A stretch of 64,000 bases of DNA from assembly GCA_001045525.1 (NCBI GenBank), contig LDWW01000007.1:1-64000 (forward strand). The letters are read 5' to 3'. The stretch is from Chitinispirillum alkaliphilum. Its GTDB lineage: Bacteria > Fibrobacterota > Chitinivibrionia > Chitinivibrionales > Chitinispirillaceae. Below the pieces are notes generated by a model. The model was not told the DNA's origin. It made no database searches and saw only the letters and a list, made by a program, of their open reading frames with translations. Below are positions 52,914 to 61,768 of this stretch, piece after piece; within the stretch, counting starts at the first letter, position 1; each line of letters opens with the position of its first letter. The position numbers and the translations under genes were made by a program.

Positions 52914-53894
52914 TTAATTTATCTGTTTTTCAACCACACGCCCTGTAAAACCGGCATTTGACAGAACCGTTTCGGAATACCTGCCAGCTTCTTCTCTGGA
53001 AAAAAAGGTACCCGTACGTACCCTGTACAATATTTGATCATTGATTTCAGATCTCACAATTGTAACATCGTCATTTATATTCTTAACCTCATTTTTTATC
53101 TTCTCAGCATTCTCCCTCACTCCAAAAGCCCCTATCTGAACAGTGAAAAGTGTATCGTTCAACAGACTTTGGGCAAAGAATTGTGTGTCCTTTCTTTCCA
53201 GAACCGTTTTCTCTTTGAAAATCAATTCTGTTTTTATACTGTCAGCCAACCCTGTGTAACCGAGATTCCTGGCACAAAGATATCGACTGATAATGAAAGG
53301 AACCAGAATGGATGAATCGATTGCTGTATTCACCATTCTTGACAGCATGTGGTCTGCAGACTGGTAGTCACCCTTTTGCAGTTGTATCATAGCCAGATAG
53401 AACAGTGCTATTTTTGAGATGTCATTTTTCTGCCCGAGAGCAAGAGTGTTCCATGTATTGAAAGCCTTTATAGTGTCGCCACTCAGATATGAAGAAAGCG
53501 CAAAGCGATGTTGCACAAAAGGATCGGGAAAAAGTTCAGATGATTCCATATACATCCGCGCAGCTTGTTCCTTATCACCTTTGGAGTATGCATAATCACC
53601 CAAAAGGCAGTAAGCCTTCGCACGAACCGATACCGTTACCGAGGGATCTCTTGAAAGGGAATCGTATATTTTTAATGCTGAACGGGTATCAAGGGTTCTT
53701 GCATAGAGAAAGGAAGCTGTGTCACTGGGATTGTTTCCCACAACACGTGCAAAAACATCCCGCGCCCCGGGTACATCTCCACTTTCAAGCAGCCGTTTTC
53801 CCTGGTCAAGTGTATTGCCTGCCAGGGCATAGAATGAAAATGCAAAGATGAAACCTGCTATTGTAGCACTTTTCCTGAAACTATATCCAGTCAA
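52914..53894 (-). CDS. Exported TPR/SPOR-domain protein
   Basis: 326 residues. Signal peptide (about 1-25, ending ALAG). TPR-like helices from about 30 to 230. A SPOR domain in the last 75 residues (LFTVQIGAFGVRENAEKIKN to GFTGRVVEKQI) would bind denuded peptidoglycan glycan at division sites. Likely a periplasmic cell-wall factor. Gene spacing to the LapA-like gene is 38 nt. Confidence 0.85.
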   Translation of the reverse strand: MTGYSFRKSATIAGFIFAFSFYALAGNTLDQGKRLLESGDVPGARDVFARVVGNNPSDTASFLYARTLDTRSALKIYDSLSRDPSVTVSVRAKAYCLLGDYAYSKGDKEQAARMYMESSELFPDPFVQHRFALSSYLSGDTIKAFNTWNTLALGQKNDISKIALFYLAMIQLQKGDYQSADHMLSRMVNTAIDSSILVPFIISRYLCARNLGYTGLADSIKTELIFKEKTVLERKDTQFFAQSLLNDTLFTVQIGAFGVRENAEKIKNEVKNINDDVTIVRSEINDQILYRVRTGTFFSREEAGRYSETVLSNAGFTGRVVEKQIN

Positions 53895-53932
53895 CCCGAA
53901 AACACCTCTGAGAAAACAGACTTTTGTGATCT

Positions 53933-54361
53933 TTACTCTTTAGACGTATCATTACTTACATCCGAAGCGCCGTTGTTGTCTTCAGACCTTTTGATATTCT
54001 GACTGAAATCATTTCCCGAATCCTCTGCCTTAGAAGAACCTTCTGCAGATTTGAGCACTTCCAGCTCAGATTTCACCTGATAAAGCTCTGCATCGAGTTC
54101 CTTAATCAGTTGATTTTTTCGTCTGAGCCCGAATTGACCTACGAGGTAATAATAGGCACTTGCAGCAAATCCCAACAGCAACCCTACACCAAAAGCAACG
54201 GTTACGTAGATGTAAATTGGGATACCCGGAGTCCAGTACCAGAGGATCCGTGCAGGAACGGGCTGCATAAAAGGTTCCTGAGAAAAAGTAAATATCAAAA
54301 TCCAGGCGAAGACAAAAGCAACAGCAAATATTACGATGAACTTGGCAACTTTCACTTTCAT
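53933..54361 (-). CDS. LapA-domain-like membrane protein
   Basis: 142 residues from the ATG at 54361, which overlaps the miaB stop by ATGA; the longer frame inside miaB is rejected. Two membrane helices (about 5-25 and 49-72) with a cytoplasmic coiled coil (RKNQLIKELDAELYQVKSEL), the layout of LapA/YciS proteins, which help LPS assembly in E. coli. Low-complexity Asp/Ser-rich tail. The function here is inferred from layout only. Confidence 0.7.
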   Translation of the reverse strand: MKVKVAKFIVIFAVAFVFAWILIFTFSQEPFMQPVPARILWYWTPGIPIYIYVTVAFGVGLLLGFAASAYYYLVGQFGLRRKNQLIKELDAELYQVKSELEVLKSAEGSSKAEDSGNDFSQNIKRSEDNNGASDVSNDTSKE

Positions 54362-55617
54362 ATCCTTTCTGCTATTAAGGTCATACCACTGCTTCTTACC
54401 ACTTTGGCCTTTAAAATCATTCCTGCTTGTGCATTTGTGCAAGACAGAAGTACCCGTTTGCACCCATAATCCTGACCCATCCACATTTTATCATGCTTTT
54501 CCTGACGACCGCTGACCAGAACTTCAATCTCTTTTCCCACCATTTCACCATACGCTTTGCGGGTTATTTCTGTTTGCATTGTTATCAGTTCTGTCAACCG
54601 GGCTTTTTTCTCTTCATCACTCAGACACTCTTTCATCGATGCTGCTTTAGTGCCCTCTCTGGGGGAGTATGCAAACATAAATGCAGTGGTAAAGGCTACA
54701 TCTTCCACAAGGGATAATGTCTGTTTGAACTCCTCCTGTGTTTCCGAAGGAAATCCTACGAGTATATCGGTAGTGATATCAGCGTCCGGAATATGTTTAC
54801 GAATCATATCCACAAGCTTTCTGTAATCTTTTCCGGTATAACCCCGGTTCATAAGCGACAAAACCCTGTCTGAGCCAGCCTGAACCGGGAGATGAATATG
54901 ATTGCAAACGTTTTGTAACTGAGCAACTGTCGAGATCAGCTTTTCGCTGCAGTCCCTGGGATGGCTTGTGGTGAACCTAAGCCGCTCAAGTCCCTCAATT
55001 TCAGATATCTTTGAAATCAGATCGGGAAAGTCAAAATTCTCATACCTGTATGAGTTAACATTTTGTCCAAGCAGAGTTATCTCTTTTACCCCCTGATCGA
55101 TTTTCTTTTTCACCTGCTTTTCAACTTCCTCCACAGGAATCGATATCTCATGGCCCCGCACATAAGGCACTATGCAATAGGAGCAGTAGTTATCACAACC
55201 TCTCATCACAGGGACAAAATCAGTTACTGAACTGCTGGTATTGATTACACCACACAGAGTCTGGTCAGGCAGAATCTCATCAATTCTTTGCCTGATATCC
55301 TCCATGTCTTTAGCACCTATCACATGGTCGATACCGGGAATTTCATCAATCAGTTTATCTCCAAGCCTCTCTGCCATACACCCAATTACCCACAATTTCT
55401 GAGATGGATTTTTGCTGGTTCTGGCATACTCCTGGATTCTTGACCTGGCCCGCAGTTCTGCATTTTCCCTGACACTGCAGGTATTTACCACCAGCAAATC
55501 TGCCTCGGAAGAGTTCTTCGCACTCACAAAGCCTCTGTCAGAGAGAATCTGAAATATTATATCGGAATCCGCCACATTCATCTGGCATCCGAATGTCTGA
55601 AAAAACACTGATGGCAT
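54358..55617 (-). CDS. miaB: tRNA-2-methylthio-N6-dimethylallyladenosine synthase
   Basis: 419 residues. UPF0004 cluster cysteines C11, C47 and C80, radical SAM cysteines C141, C145 and C148 (GCDNYCSYC), and a C-terminal TRAM domain (from about 355). Adds the methylthio group at A37 of tRNAs reading UNN codons. Other methylthiotransferases (RimO, MtaB) have similar layout, but VPYVRGHEISIP and QTFGCQMN are MiaB-like. Confidence 0.93.
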   Translation of the reverse strand: MPSVFFQTFGCQMNVADSDIIFQILSDRGFVSAKNSSEADLLVVNTCSVRENAELRARSRIQEYARTSKNPSQKLWVIGCMAERLGDKLIDEIPGIDHVIGAKDMEDIRQRIDEILPDQTLCGVINTSSSVTDFVPVMRGCDNYCSYCIVPYVRGHEISIPVEEVEKQVKKKIDQGVKEITLLGQNVNSYRYENFDFPDLISKISEIEGLERLRFTTSHPRDCSEKLISTVAQLQNVCNHIHLPVQAGSDRVLSLMNRGYTGKDYRKLVDMIRKHIPDADITTDILVGFPSETQEEFKQTLSLVEDVAFTTAFMFAYSPREGTKAASMKECLSDEEKKARLTELITMQTEITRKAYGEMVGKEIEVLVSGRQEKHDKMWMGQDYGCKRVLLSCTNAQAGMILKAKVVRSSGMTLIAERI

Positions 55618-55765
55618 CTGTACTCTGAAGGAAAAGGATGATCAAATAATTAACATAAATTACAACGTGCGAAGATGATCACGCTATATATTAGGTTTAA
55701 TCTGGTAACAGACTACACCTGTCAGTTTTGAATATAAGTATGCGTAATGTGCTAAACAATATTTT

Positions 55766-56823
55766 TTAATTTATAGGCAAAAGAGTAGAGCTTATACCGT
55801 TTCTGCCACTGATCCTTGCCATATACACCCCGTTTGAAAGATTCCTTTCGCGCAGATCAAAGCTATGATTCCCCTGCTGCAAAATACCCTCATGCAACGA
55901 AGTGACTCTACGGCCTGACACTGTATACAGATCAATTATATAATGGTCCGAAACAGAAACGGTTACCGAAATATTTCTGCCCGATACTGTTATTGACGGG
56001 ACTGTTTTGGTTATTTCTGCTGTTTTGGCGATTACCGATGTTTCATCATTACGTCTGGCAATAGTTGGTGCAACGTAAAGATCTGAAGGAACCGGGTCCT
56101 GCATCCATTCGATCATGGTAATAAAAGGAACAACCCTTACGTGTTCACATTGAAAAACATGTTTTGTAAATTCCTCCATCACCCTCCTTCTATCCATATG
56201 GTCTTTTACCTGATAACGTGACGGATCATAATTAACTGAATAGTAATCGGTGTGTGTGTTAACCGTTAACGGCGAGCGGTTCCCATTGTATCTCTGATAA
56301 AATCAAGCTTTAAAGTGTTCAGAAATACTTCCCTTGAGTTTACCATTCCGTCTGCCCACGTATTGTAATCAAAACCAGATGTAGTCGCTTTTACAGGAAA
56401 GTCATCAGGAATATCGTTCCAGTCAAATATCTCCTCTTCGGGTTTATGGGACACATATACCATAACCTGCCAAATAGGGTTTGCCAAAGCACCGCTAATA
56501 GAGGCTGTTGCCCCCGGTGCCACACCATGATCAAGAGTGTAGGGCCACCACAGCCATTTTAAACCCCCGGCAAATCTTGGCGAATAGGTTTTTGCCGGTA
56601 TCCATCCATCATTCGTAGATTGACCAGGTCGTATCTCCAACCAATCAAATCCTGATTCTATGCTGCAGTCATAAAGGAAGTTGTGCTTAGCCAAAGCTTC
56701 AAAAGTACCCGGGCCATAAGAAAGAAATGGTGCCCTGAATCCTTTGATACCATCGGGATCTACCCCAAGAGAATCAATCTTATCATTAGATGCAAAGCAG
56801 GCCTTTTGTCTTTTTGAAATCAT
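55766..56823 (-). pseudogene. Broken polysaccharide deacetylase with sorting-type C-terminal domain
   Basis: Two frames form one damaged gene. The upstream part (56823-56266) matches the middle of the deacetylase at 1-1189 (GIKGFRAPFLSYG versus EIAGFRTPYLDFN) but the NodB motifs 1 and 2 (FDD, HxxxH) are missing, since the gene begins abruptly after them. Near 56270 the frame breaks: MGTARR-stop, while the +1 frame continues NRSPLTVNTHTDYYSVNYDP into the frame of the downstream 143-codon part. One missing base near the GGG at about 56284 explains it. The C-terminus (DLYTVSGRRVTSLHEG, NLSNGVYMARISG) is a type IX-like sorting domain. Likely non-functional. Confidence 0.82.
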
Positions 56824-56874
56824 ATATATTCTGTTTTATATATCTCTTATGGATTTTACGCTTTTCTCTTTTCT

Positions 56875-57423
56875 ATGACAGTAAAAACAGTTTTCACAAA
56901 ACTATCAAAATCTTACCCGGCAATAATTCTTATAATCGGATTGTTTGCAGGAATCTCTATTCTCTCTCCCACAATAACCAATCCTGAACACGATGCTGTT
57001 AGCCTGTTTGATTTTAGTATCCTTCATTTTCTTGGGTATCTTTTTTTCATAATTTCGTTTATAGAAATTCTCTTCGTGCACATGATGCGCACAGAGGCTC
57101 ATCCGGTTATACTTGTGATGTTAAGTGTAGTTACAGCTGCGGCCGCTCTGTGTGTGGACTATTGGATAGGATACAGCGCCAGTAAGCCGGTACTGCTAAG
57201 GATTATCGGAGAGAAAAAATATTCCAAACTAAGGTTTAAATTGGAAAGATACCGTGATCCGGTTCTGTTCACCTTTAACCTTCTGCCTCTTTCATCACCA
57301 CTGCTCACAGCTGTAGCAGGCATTTTACGCTATGATTTTAAGAGAGTTATACTGATTTCTTCTCTTGGATTATTCATTAAATATTCGGTCATTGCTGCAG
57401 CTTTGGCATTTTTCATTTTTTGA
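56875..57423 (+). CDS. VTT/DedA-like membrane protein
   Basis: 182 residues, about five hydrophobic segments. The middle (YWIGYSASKPVLLRIIGEKK through LFTFNLLPLSSPLLTAVAGI) resembles the VTT (SNARE-associated) domain of DedA proteins, which move phospholipids or undecaprenyl phosphate across membranes. It is shorter than classic DedA and no ribosome site is evident. Precedes a glycosyltransferase gene by 51 nt. Confidence 0.6.
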   Translation: MTVKTVFTKLSKSYPAIILIIGLFAGISILSPTITNPEHDAVSLFDFSILHFLGYLFFIISFIEILFVHMMRTEAHPVILVMLSVVTAAAALCVDYWIGYSASKPVLLRIIGEKKYSKLRFKLERYRDPVLFTFNLLPLSSPLLTAVAGILRYDFKRVILISSLGLFIKYSVIAAALAFFIF

Positions 57424-57474
57424 GAAGTATATTTCACTTATTTCCACTTTTCTTTAATAAACTAAACGAACAAT

Positions 57475-58392
57475 ATGGTTCACGAAAAATCCATCGCCAT
57501 TGTAATTGCCTCCTATCTCAGGCCACAGCGAGCACGCTCTGTTGTTAACCAACTCACGAAACTGATTACTCCGGCAGATTCAATTATCGTAGTCTGGCAA
57601 AAAAAGAACTACGATCACCTGCTGCAGAAACACCCCTCACTTAAAACCACTACTTTAAAGCATGCTAATCTGCCAGCCGCCAGAAATACCGGAATAATCA
57701 ATAGTTCTTCAGATATCGTTTTGTTTCTGGATGATGATGTGGAGATCGATAATCTATTGCTTGAAAAACACCGCTGTGCCTACGAGACACCGGATACGGG
57801 AGGTATTGCAGGTTTTGTCCAGGATCCCATTTTTCCCATTTCAGCAAGCGCTCCATCTTACTTCGATATCACCACTGGAGAGTGTGTCCAAAACTTTTCT
57901 CTTCCAGAAAAACAGCTTACTATAAGTATGATGGGTGCGAATATGTCTTTCAAAAGATCTGCTATCGAGATGATTCAAGGATTTGATACAAATTACAAGG
58001 GAAATGCGCTGTGGGAGGAAATTGATGCTGCATTTCGTCTGAGAAATGCAGGCTTTCGGATTATGTACTGTCCCGAAGCCAAAGTAAAACATCTCAGAGA
58101 AAATCAGGGTGGATGCAGGAGTTCGGGAAAACGGATCTACCTCTATCATCAATTTGCAAACACTGCATACTTTGCATGCAGATATATGCCTCTCAAACAT
58201 TGTTTCTCATGGTTGAAATTCTGGAAAAACAGACTTGAGTTCCTAACCAGGAAAGAGCAGTGCGGACATTATAAAACTCACATTTTCTCAGGTATATGCG
58301 GTGCAATCGCCGGAATACTACGTTATTCGTCAGTATCATTCGTTTTAAAATCAAAGAGAATAAATTCTGAAAAGATTTTTCCCAGTCAATGA
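57475..58392 (+). CDS. GT2 family glycosyltransferase
   Basis: 305 residues. VIASYLRPQRA at the start of the GT-A fold, LPAARNTGI, DxD-type FLDDDVEID near 85, and an acceptor-side ALWEEIDAAFRLRN (the ED equivalent) near 180. The C-terminal part is basic and amphipathic. Substrate unknown; probably envelope polysaccharide. It ends 5 nt before the convergent stop of the next gene. Confidence 0.83.
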   Translation: MVHEKSIAIVIASYLRPQRARSVVNQLTKLITPADSIIVVWQKKNYDHLLQKHPSLKTTTLKHANLPAARNTGIINSSSDIVLFLDDDVEIDNLLLEKHRCAYETPDTGGIAGFVQDPIFPISASAPSYFDITTGECVQNFSLPEKQLTISMMGANMSFKRSAIEMIQGFDTNYKGNALWEEIDAAFRLRNAGFRIMYCPEAKVKHLRENQGGCRSSGKRIYLYHQFANTAYFACRYMPLKHCFSWLKFWKNRLEFLTRKEQCGHYKTHIFSGICGAIAGILRYSSVSFVLKSKRINSEKIFPSQ

Positions 58393-58397
58393 GAAAC

Positions 58398-59393
58398 TTA
58401 TTCAGATCTTTGCTGCGCCATCCAACAGAGTGATGCATTATAAACAATATCCGCTTTGCCCTGAAAAAGAGAAAACTTCAGATTATTTCTCTCTTTTTGA
58501 AGCAGTACATCGATTCCCGCATGGTTATACAGAGTATCTTCATGAAATTGGGAAAACCTGTTTTGTTCTCCTTTAAACAGATTTCTGCGCTGGAGTCTTG
58601 TTAAAATTTCTGACCCATATAGTTCTTCAAATATTTGTACTGCATAGACAGCAGAATTACTGCTGTCTTCAATCCCATGGGCTATATATACACCAACCCT
58701 TCCCTCACTAACATTTTTTTTCAACTGTTCAAGACCATTCCCACTATTCAGAGATCGTGACAAGACACTGGTGTCTTCATTGTGTATGATACCTTCGATA
58801 TATTCAGATCCTGTGCTCCAGACACTTACAGCTGTAATTGTTTCTGAAAACAAGCCCGCTGTATGCAGTGCTGCTTTTCCTCCTGACCTAAATCCCGCAA
58901 TGTAAATTCTTGAACAGTCTACATCTGCGTGCCTTTTTGCATACTGAATAATTTGGTGGATATTTTGGGCGATCTGATCGATTGTAGTTCCCTTGCCCTG
59001 TTTACACGAAAAGTATTGTGGATGAATGAATATCCACCTGTTTTTCACAGACCACTGAGCAAATGGCTGAGCCATACTCATAAGGTGGTTTTCGCAAATA
59101 TCATTCAGGACAATCAAAAGTGGCTTTGCTCCCAACCCTTTTGGGTCATACCAAAGAGCAGGAAAAACCGAGTCAGTTTCCAGATCGATAAGAATTTCCT
59201 GAACCTGAGGCAGATTTTCTCTCCAAAGCCTTCTGTCTCCGCCAGGCTGTTTGTTTAAGTCCTGAGAATATACAGGGTTGGTTTTGAGTAAAGAGTAGCT
59301 TTCGTATTTCAGATTTTTGAACACAGAGATCATAACAATCATAATGACAGTAGCAACCAGCCTTAGATACAACAGCCTCTTTTTTGGTGTCAT
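58398..59393 (-). CDS. Alpha/beta-hydrolase-fold protein lacking the catalytic Ser, membrane-anchored
   Basis: 331 residues. N-terminal membrane anchor (9-26). Fold resembles the PHB-depolymerase/feruloyl-esterase-type hydrolases (SRIYIAGFRSGGKAALHTA, VYIAHGIEDSSN). At the nucleophile elbow GxSxG the protein reads G-F-R-S-G, with R169 (codon at 58889-58887) where Ser is expected and S170 next to it. Either a non-catalytic binding protein or one with a shifted nucleophile. No partner gene. Confidence 0.65.
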   Translation of the reverse strand: MTPKKRLLYLRLVATVIMIVMISVFKNLKYESYSLLKTNPVYSQDLNKQPGGDRRLWRENLPQVQEILIDLETDSVFPALWYDPKGLGAKPLLIVLNDICENHLMSMAQPFAQWSVKNRWIFIHPQYFSCKQGKGTTIDQIAQNIHQIIQYAKRHADVDCSRIYIAGFRSGGKAALHTAGLFSETITAVSVWSTGSEYIEGIIHNEDTSVLSRSLNSGNGLEQLKKNVSEGRVGVYIAHGIEDSSNSAVYAVQIFEELYGSEILTRLQRRNLFKGEQNRFSQFHEDTLYNHAGIDVLLQKERNNLKFSLFQGKADIVYNASLCWMAQQRSE

Positions 59394-59532
59394 TTTAGTC
59401 TTTTAATCCGATGATGTGTATGGATAAGGTTACTGAACATTTTTTCCCTTCAGTGAGCAGGATTTTCCTCACGGAGTGTGTTAGAGGATCGAAAGGAGTT
59501 GTTTAAGCCCTCAGGGGGCAATCTTTACTGTT

Positions 59533-59548
59533 TGGCACTGAAGTTGCA
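59533..59548 (+). promoter_or_regulatory. Sigma-54 (-24/-12) promoter
   Basis: TGGCACTGAAGTTGCA has the same TGGCAC-N5-TTGCA core as the hsp20 promoter and GG-N10-GC spacing. Predicted start near 59559, giving a leader of about 41 nt to the ATG at 59600, again as at hsp20. Confidence 0.8.
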
Positions 59549-59599
59549 CTGCATTGCTTTTGGAATTCACTGATGCAGCTTCAAGGAGAGCTTGAGATT

Positions 59600-59791
59600 A
59601 TGGATAAGTTAAAGGAAAAGATGATTCGCAGAGCCGTAAAAAGGTATAAACACATTTATCCCTGTGGTGAGAAAAATCAGCTCTCACAGTGCTTTACCAC
59701 AATGGGTAACACCATTTTGTTCTGGTTCAACACAAAGGATCACACAACTAAGCTTATCACCTCAAAAGACGGCAAAATACAGGTCTCCTGA
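59600..59791 (+). CDS. Uncharacterised small protein under a sigma-54-type promoter
   Basis: 63 residues (MDKLKEKMIRRAVKRYKHIY start) from the ATG at 59600, with AAGGAG 11 nt upstream; an ATG nine codons earlier (59573) has no ribosome site and would leave a 14-nt leader. Basic N-terminal helix, then a small beta-rich part (GNTILFWFNTKDHTTKLIT). Family not recognised. Single gene. Confidence 0.6.
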   Translation: MDKLKEKMIRRAVKRYKHIYPCGEKNQLSQCFTTMGNTILFWFNTKDHTTKLITSKDGKIQVS

Positions 59792-59853
59792 ATCCTGCCC
59801 CGAGAGCCTCTCCTGCAAAACCTCTCAGACGCTTTATAAAATCATACACTTCC

Positions 59854-59871
59854 CTCTCTCTCTCTCTCTCT
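59854..59871. repeat. CT dinucleotide microsatellite
   Basis: About nine CT units in a row between the small gene and the RRM gene. Prone to length change, but not within or close upstream of a coding start. Confidence 0.85.
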
Positions 59872-59967
59872 GCCCTTAAGTACCCCCTCCCCATGCGGGG
59901 AAGAGAGGGAGAAGAGTGTAAACATCAAAGCCCTCTCTCTCCTGATAAAACACCCCTTAACAGCTAT

Positions 59968-60228
59968 TCAGTGCCTCGGACGATCAGAGCGCGGCCTGGC
60001 TTCATTGACTGTGATCTTTCGCCCCTTCACTTCCTGATTGGAAAGAGACTGCACTGCCTGCTGTGCCTGATCGTTATTGGGCATCTCAACAAACCCAAAC
60101 CCCTTGGCACGACCCGTGTACTTATCCGTTATCAAACTCACCGATGAAACCTCTCCGTACTGCCCGAAAAGCTCCCTGATCTCCTCTTCTGTACTGTCGT
60201 ATGAAAGATTTCCAACATAAATATTCAT
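59968..60228 (-). CDS. RRM-domain RNA-binding protein
   Basis: 86 residues from the ATG at 60228, 8 nt after AAGGAG. Single RRM: RNP2 NIYVGNLSY at 2-10 and RNP1 KGFGFVEM near 43-50, with a short basic tail RPRSDRPRH. Bacterial cold-shock/RNA chaperone type as in cyanobacteria and Bacteroidota. Downstream of the hsp20 trio on the same strand, separated by about 190 nt. Confidence 0.92.
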   Translation of the reverse strand: MNIYVGNLSYDSTEEEIRELFGQYGEVSSVSLITDKYTGRAKGFGFVEMPNNDQAQQAVQSLSNQEVKGRKITVNEARPRSDRPRH

Positions 60229-60421
60229 CCCCAACTCTCCTTTTAGGTAATTCCCTTTTCAACCTTTGGTACAGATTCTCTCTTTTGCCTGTTAAAGCCG
60301 TTTACCGTAATTTTATAGAAAGCAATTCTCAAACCATACATACTCTCTTCAGACCACTAACCGCAAAAACACCTCAAAATACTCAATCCGGGTGGAACCC
60401 GGTGTGATATGTTCCCCCCCT

Positions 60422-60820
60422 TTAGGCATTGATACTTATTTTCCTGGGCTGGATATCTTCTTTTCTGGGAATCATTATCTCCAACACCCCGTTATCAAGC
60501 TTTCCCGATATTCTCTCGGTATCAAACTCATTGCTCAGGGTAAAAGACCTGAAAAAATCTCCCGCTTCAAACTCCCTTACAACCGCCTCCCCCTCAGGCT
60601 CGGTCAGTGAAGACTTAGCCCTGATGGTAAGAACGTTATTGGCATCTACCTCAACGTTTACATTGCCCCTGTGTACCCCCGGTATATCGAGACTCAGTAT
60701 AAGGGCCTCTCTGTTATCGTAGATATTTACATCAGGAGAATACGCGTTTTCTGCAGAAACAAGCTGCTCTGCAGTTGAGCTCTGCACTGGAGTTTGCCCC
60801 CTTTTTGGTACTTCCGCCAT
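60422..60820 (-). CDS. Small heat-shock protein (Hsp20), third of trio
   Basis: 132 residues. Alpha-crystallin domain about 27-125 (DVNIYDNREALILSLDIPGV to DNGVLEIMIPRKE), with a C-terminal PRKISI tail. GGGGAGG before the ATG. Shares only the family pattern with its two neighbours, so the trio is not a fresh tandem duplication. Last gene of the hsp20 operon. Confidence 0.9.
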   Translation of the reverse strand: MAEVPKRGQTPVQSSTAEQLVSAENAYSPDVNIYDNREALILSLDIPGVHRGNVNVEVDANNVLTIRAKSSLTEPEGEAVVREFEAGDFFRSFTLSNEFDTERISGKLDNGVLEIMIPRKEDIQPRKISINA

Positions 60821-60863
60821 CTCTTACCTCCCCTTTATGTTTTAAATGCCAGTCTCCTGAAAC

Positions 60864-61283
60864 TCAGCTTTCGATAATTATCTGCCTGGGCCTGAGTTCT
60901 TCGGATTTTGGCATCACCACCTTAAGAACACCATCTTCATAAAATGCACTTACCTCCGAGCTCTTCACCTCAACCGGAATACGCACTCTCTTCTCAAAGC
61001 TCCCCTCAGGCTGCTCCTGCCTCAGTATTTGGGAATTGCCATAGCGGGGCAGTTCCCGTTTCCCCGAAAGCACAAGGGTGTTCCGGTGGAAATTTATATC
61101 TATATTCTCCTTATTTACTCCGGGTATCTCCGCCACAAGCACCAGTTCTTCATGTGTATCGTATATGTTTACCAGAGGAAACTCATACACCGGTGTCCTG
61201 AAACCAGGCACCCGGGAGAATATGTTCTCCATCTCACTTCTCAGTTTCTCGAAATCTTTAAAAGGATCTCTTGGCCAGAGCAT
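60864..61283 (-). CDS. Small heat-shock protein (Hsp20), second of trio
   Basis: 139 residues. N-terminal DPFKDFEKLRSEMENIFSRV, alpha-crystallin domain about 38-132 (PLVNIYDTHEELVLVAEIPG to EDGVLKVVMPKSE), C-terminal RQIIIES. AGAGGGG precedes the ATG. 43 nt before the third gene; ATP-independent chaperone. Confidence 0.9.
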   Translation of the reverse strand: MLWPRDPFKDFEKLRSEMENIFSRVPGFRTPVYEFPLVNIYDTHEELVLVAEIPGVNKENIDINFHRNTLVLSGKRELPRYGNSQILRQEQPEGSFEKRVRIPVEVKSSEVSAFYEDGVLKVVMPKSEELRPRQIIIES

Positions 61284-61318
61284 AACTTTTTACCCCTCTC
61301 TGTAGTGTGGTGGTTTTC

Positions 61319-61768
61319 CTAACCGATCTCTATCTTCTTTCCCTCTTTCTGACTTCTCTCACCCTTGGGAACGGTAACCCTGAGCACACCATTTTTGTAA
61401 TTAGCCTTCGCATCTTCCCACTGTAAGTCCTCTCCCAGTGGTATATCTCTTCGAAAAGAACCATACCGGCTCTCTCTGTAATATGTACCCTTTTGCTTCG
61501 ACCCCTCCTCCCTGCTCTCTTTCTTCTCCCCCTCAATAGTAAGAACCCCTCCTGAGCTGTAGAGCTTTATCTCATCCTGCTCAACTCCCGGAATCTCAGC
61601 CCTCACTTCAAAACTCCTGTCCGTCTCAGAGATATCCACCAAAGGAATCTTCTCCTTTATTCCCTGCCACTCCTCAAACAGATCAAGAAAACGGGAGGAA
61701 GGTCTCTCTATACGATCCAGAACCGTTTCCCGCTCTTTATTCTTTCGACCCAAAACCGGTAACCTCAT
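61319..61768 (-). CDS. Small heat-shock protein (Hsp20), first of trio
   Basis: 149 residues. Basic N-terminus (MRLPVLGRKNKERETVLDRI), alpha-crystallin domain about 45-145 (PLVDISETDRSFEVRAEIPG to NGVLRVTVPKGE), ending KKIEIG. First gene of the minus-strand trio, so its upstream region (61769-62303) should hold the promoter. I see no CIRCE (TTAGCACTC-N9-GAGTGCTAA) and no -24/-12 element there. Confidence 0.9.
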   Translation of the reverse strand: MRLPVLGRKNKERETVLDRIERPSSRFLDLFEEWQGIKEKIPLVDISETDRSFEVRAEIPGVEQDEIKLYSSGGVLTIEGEKKESREEGSKQKGTYYRESRYGSFRRDIPLGEDLQWEDAKANYKNGVLRVTVPKGERSQKEGKKIEIG

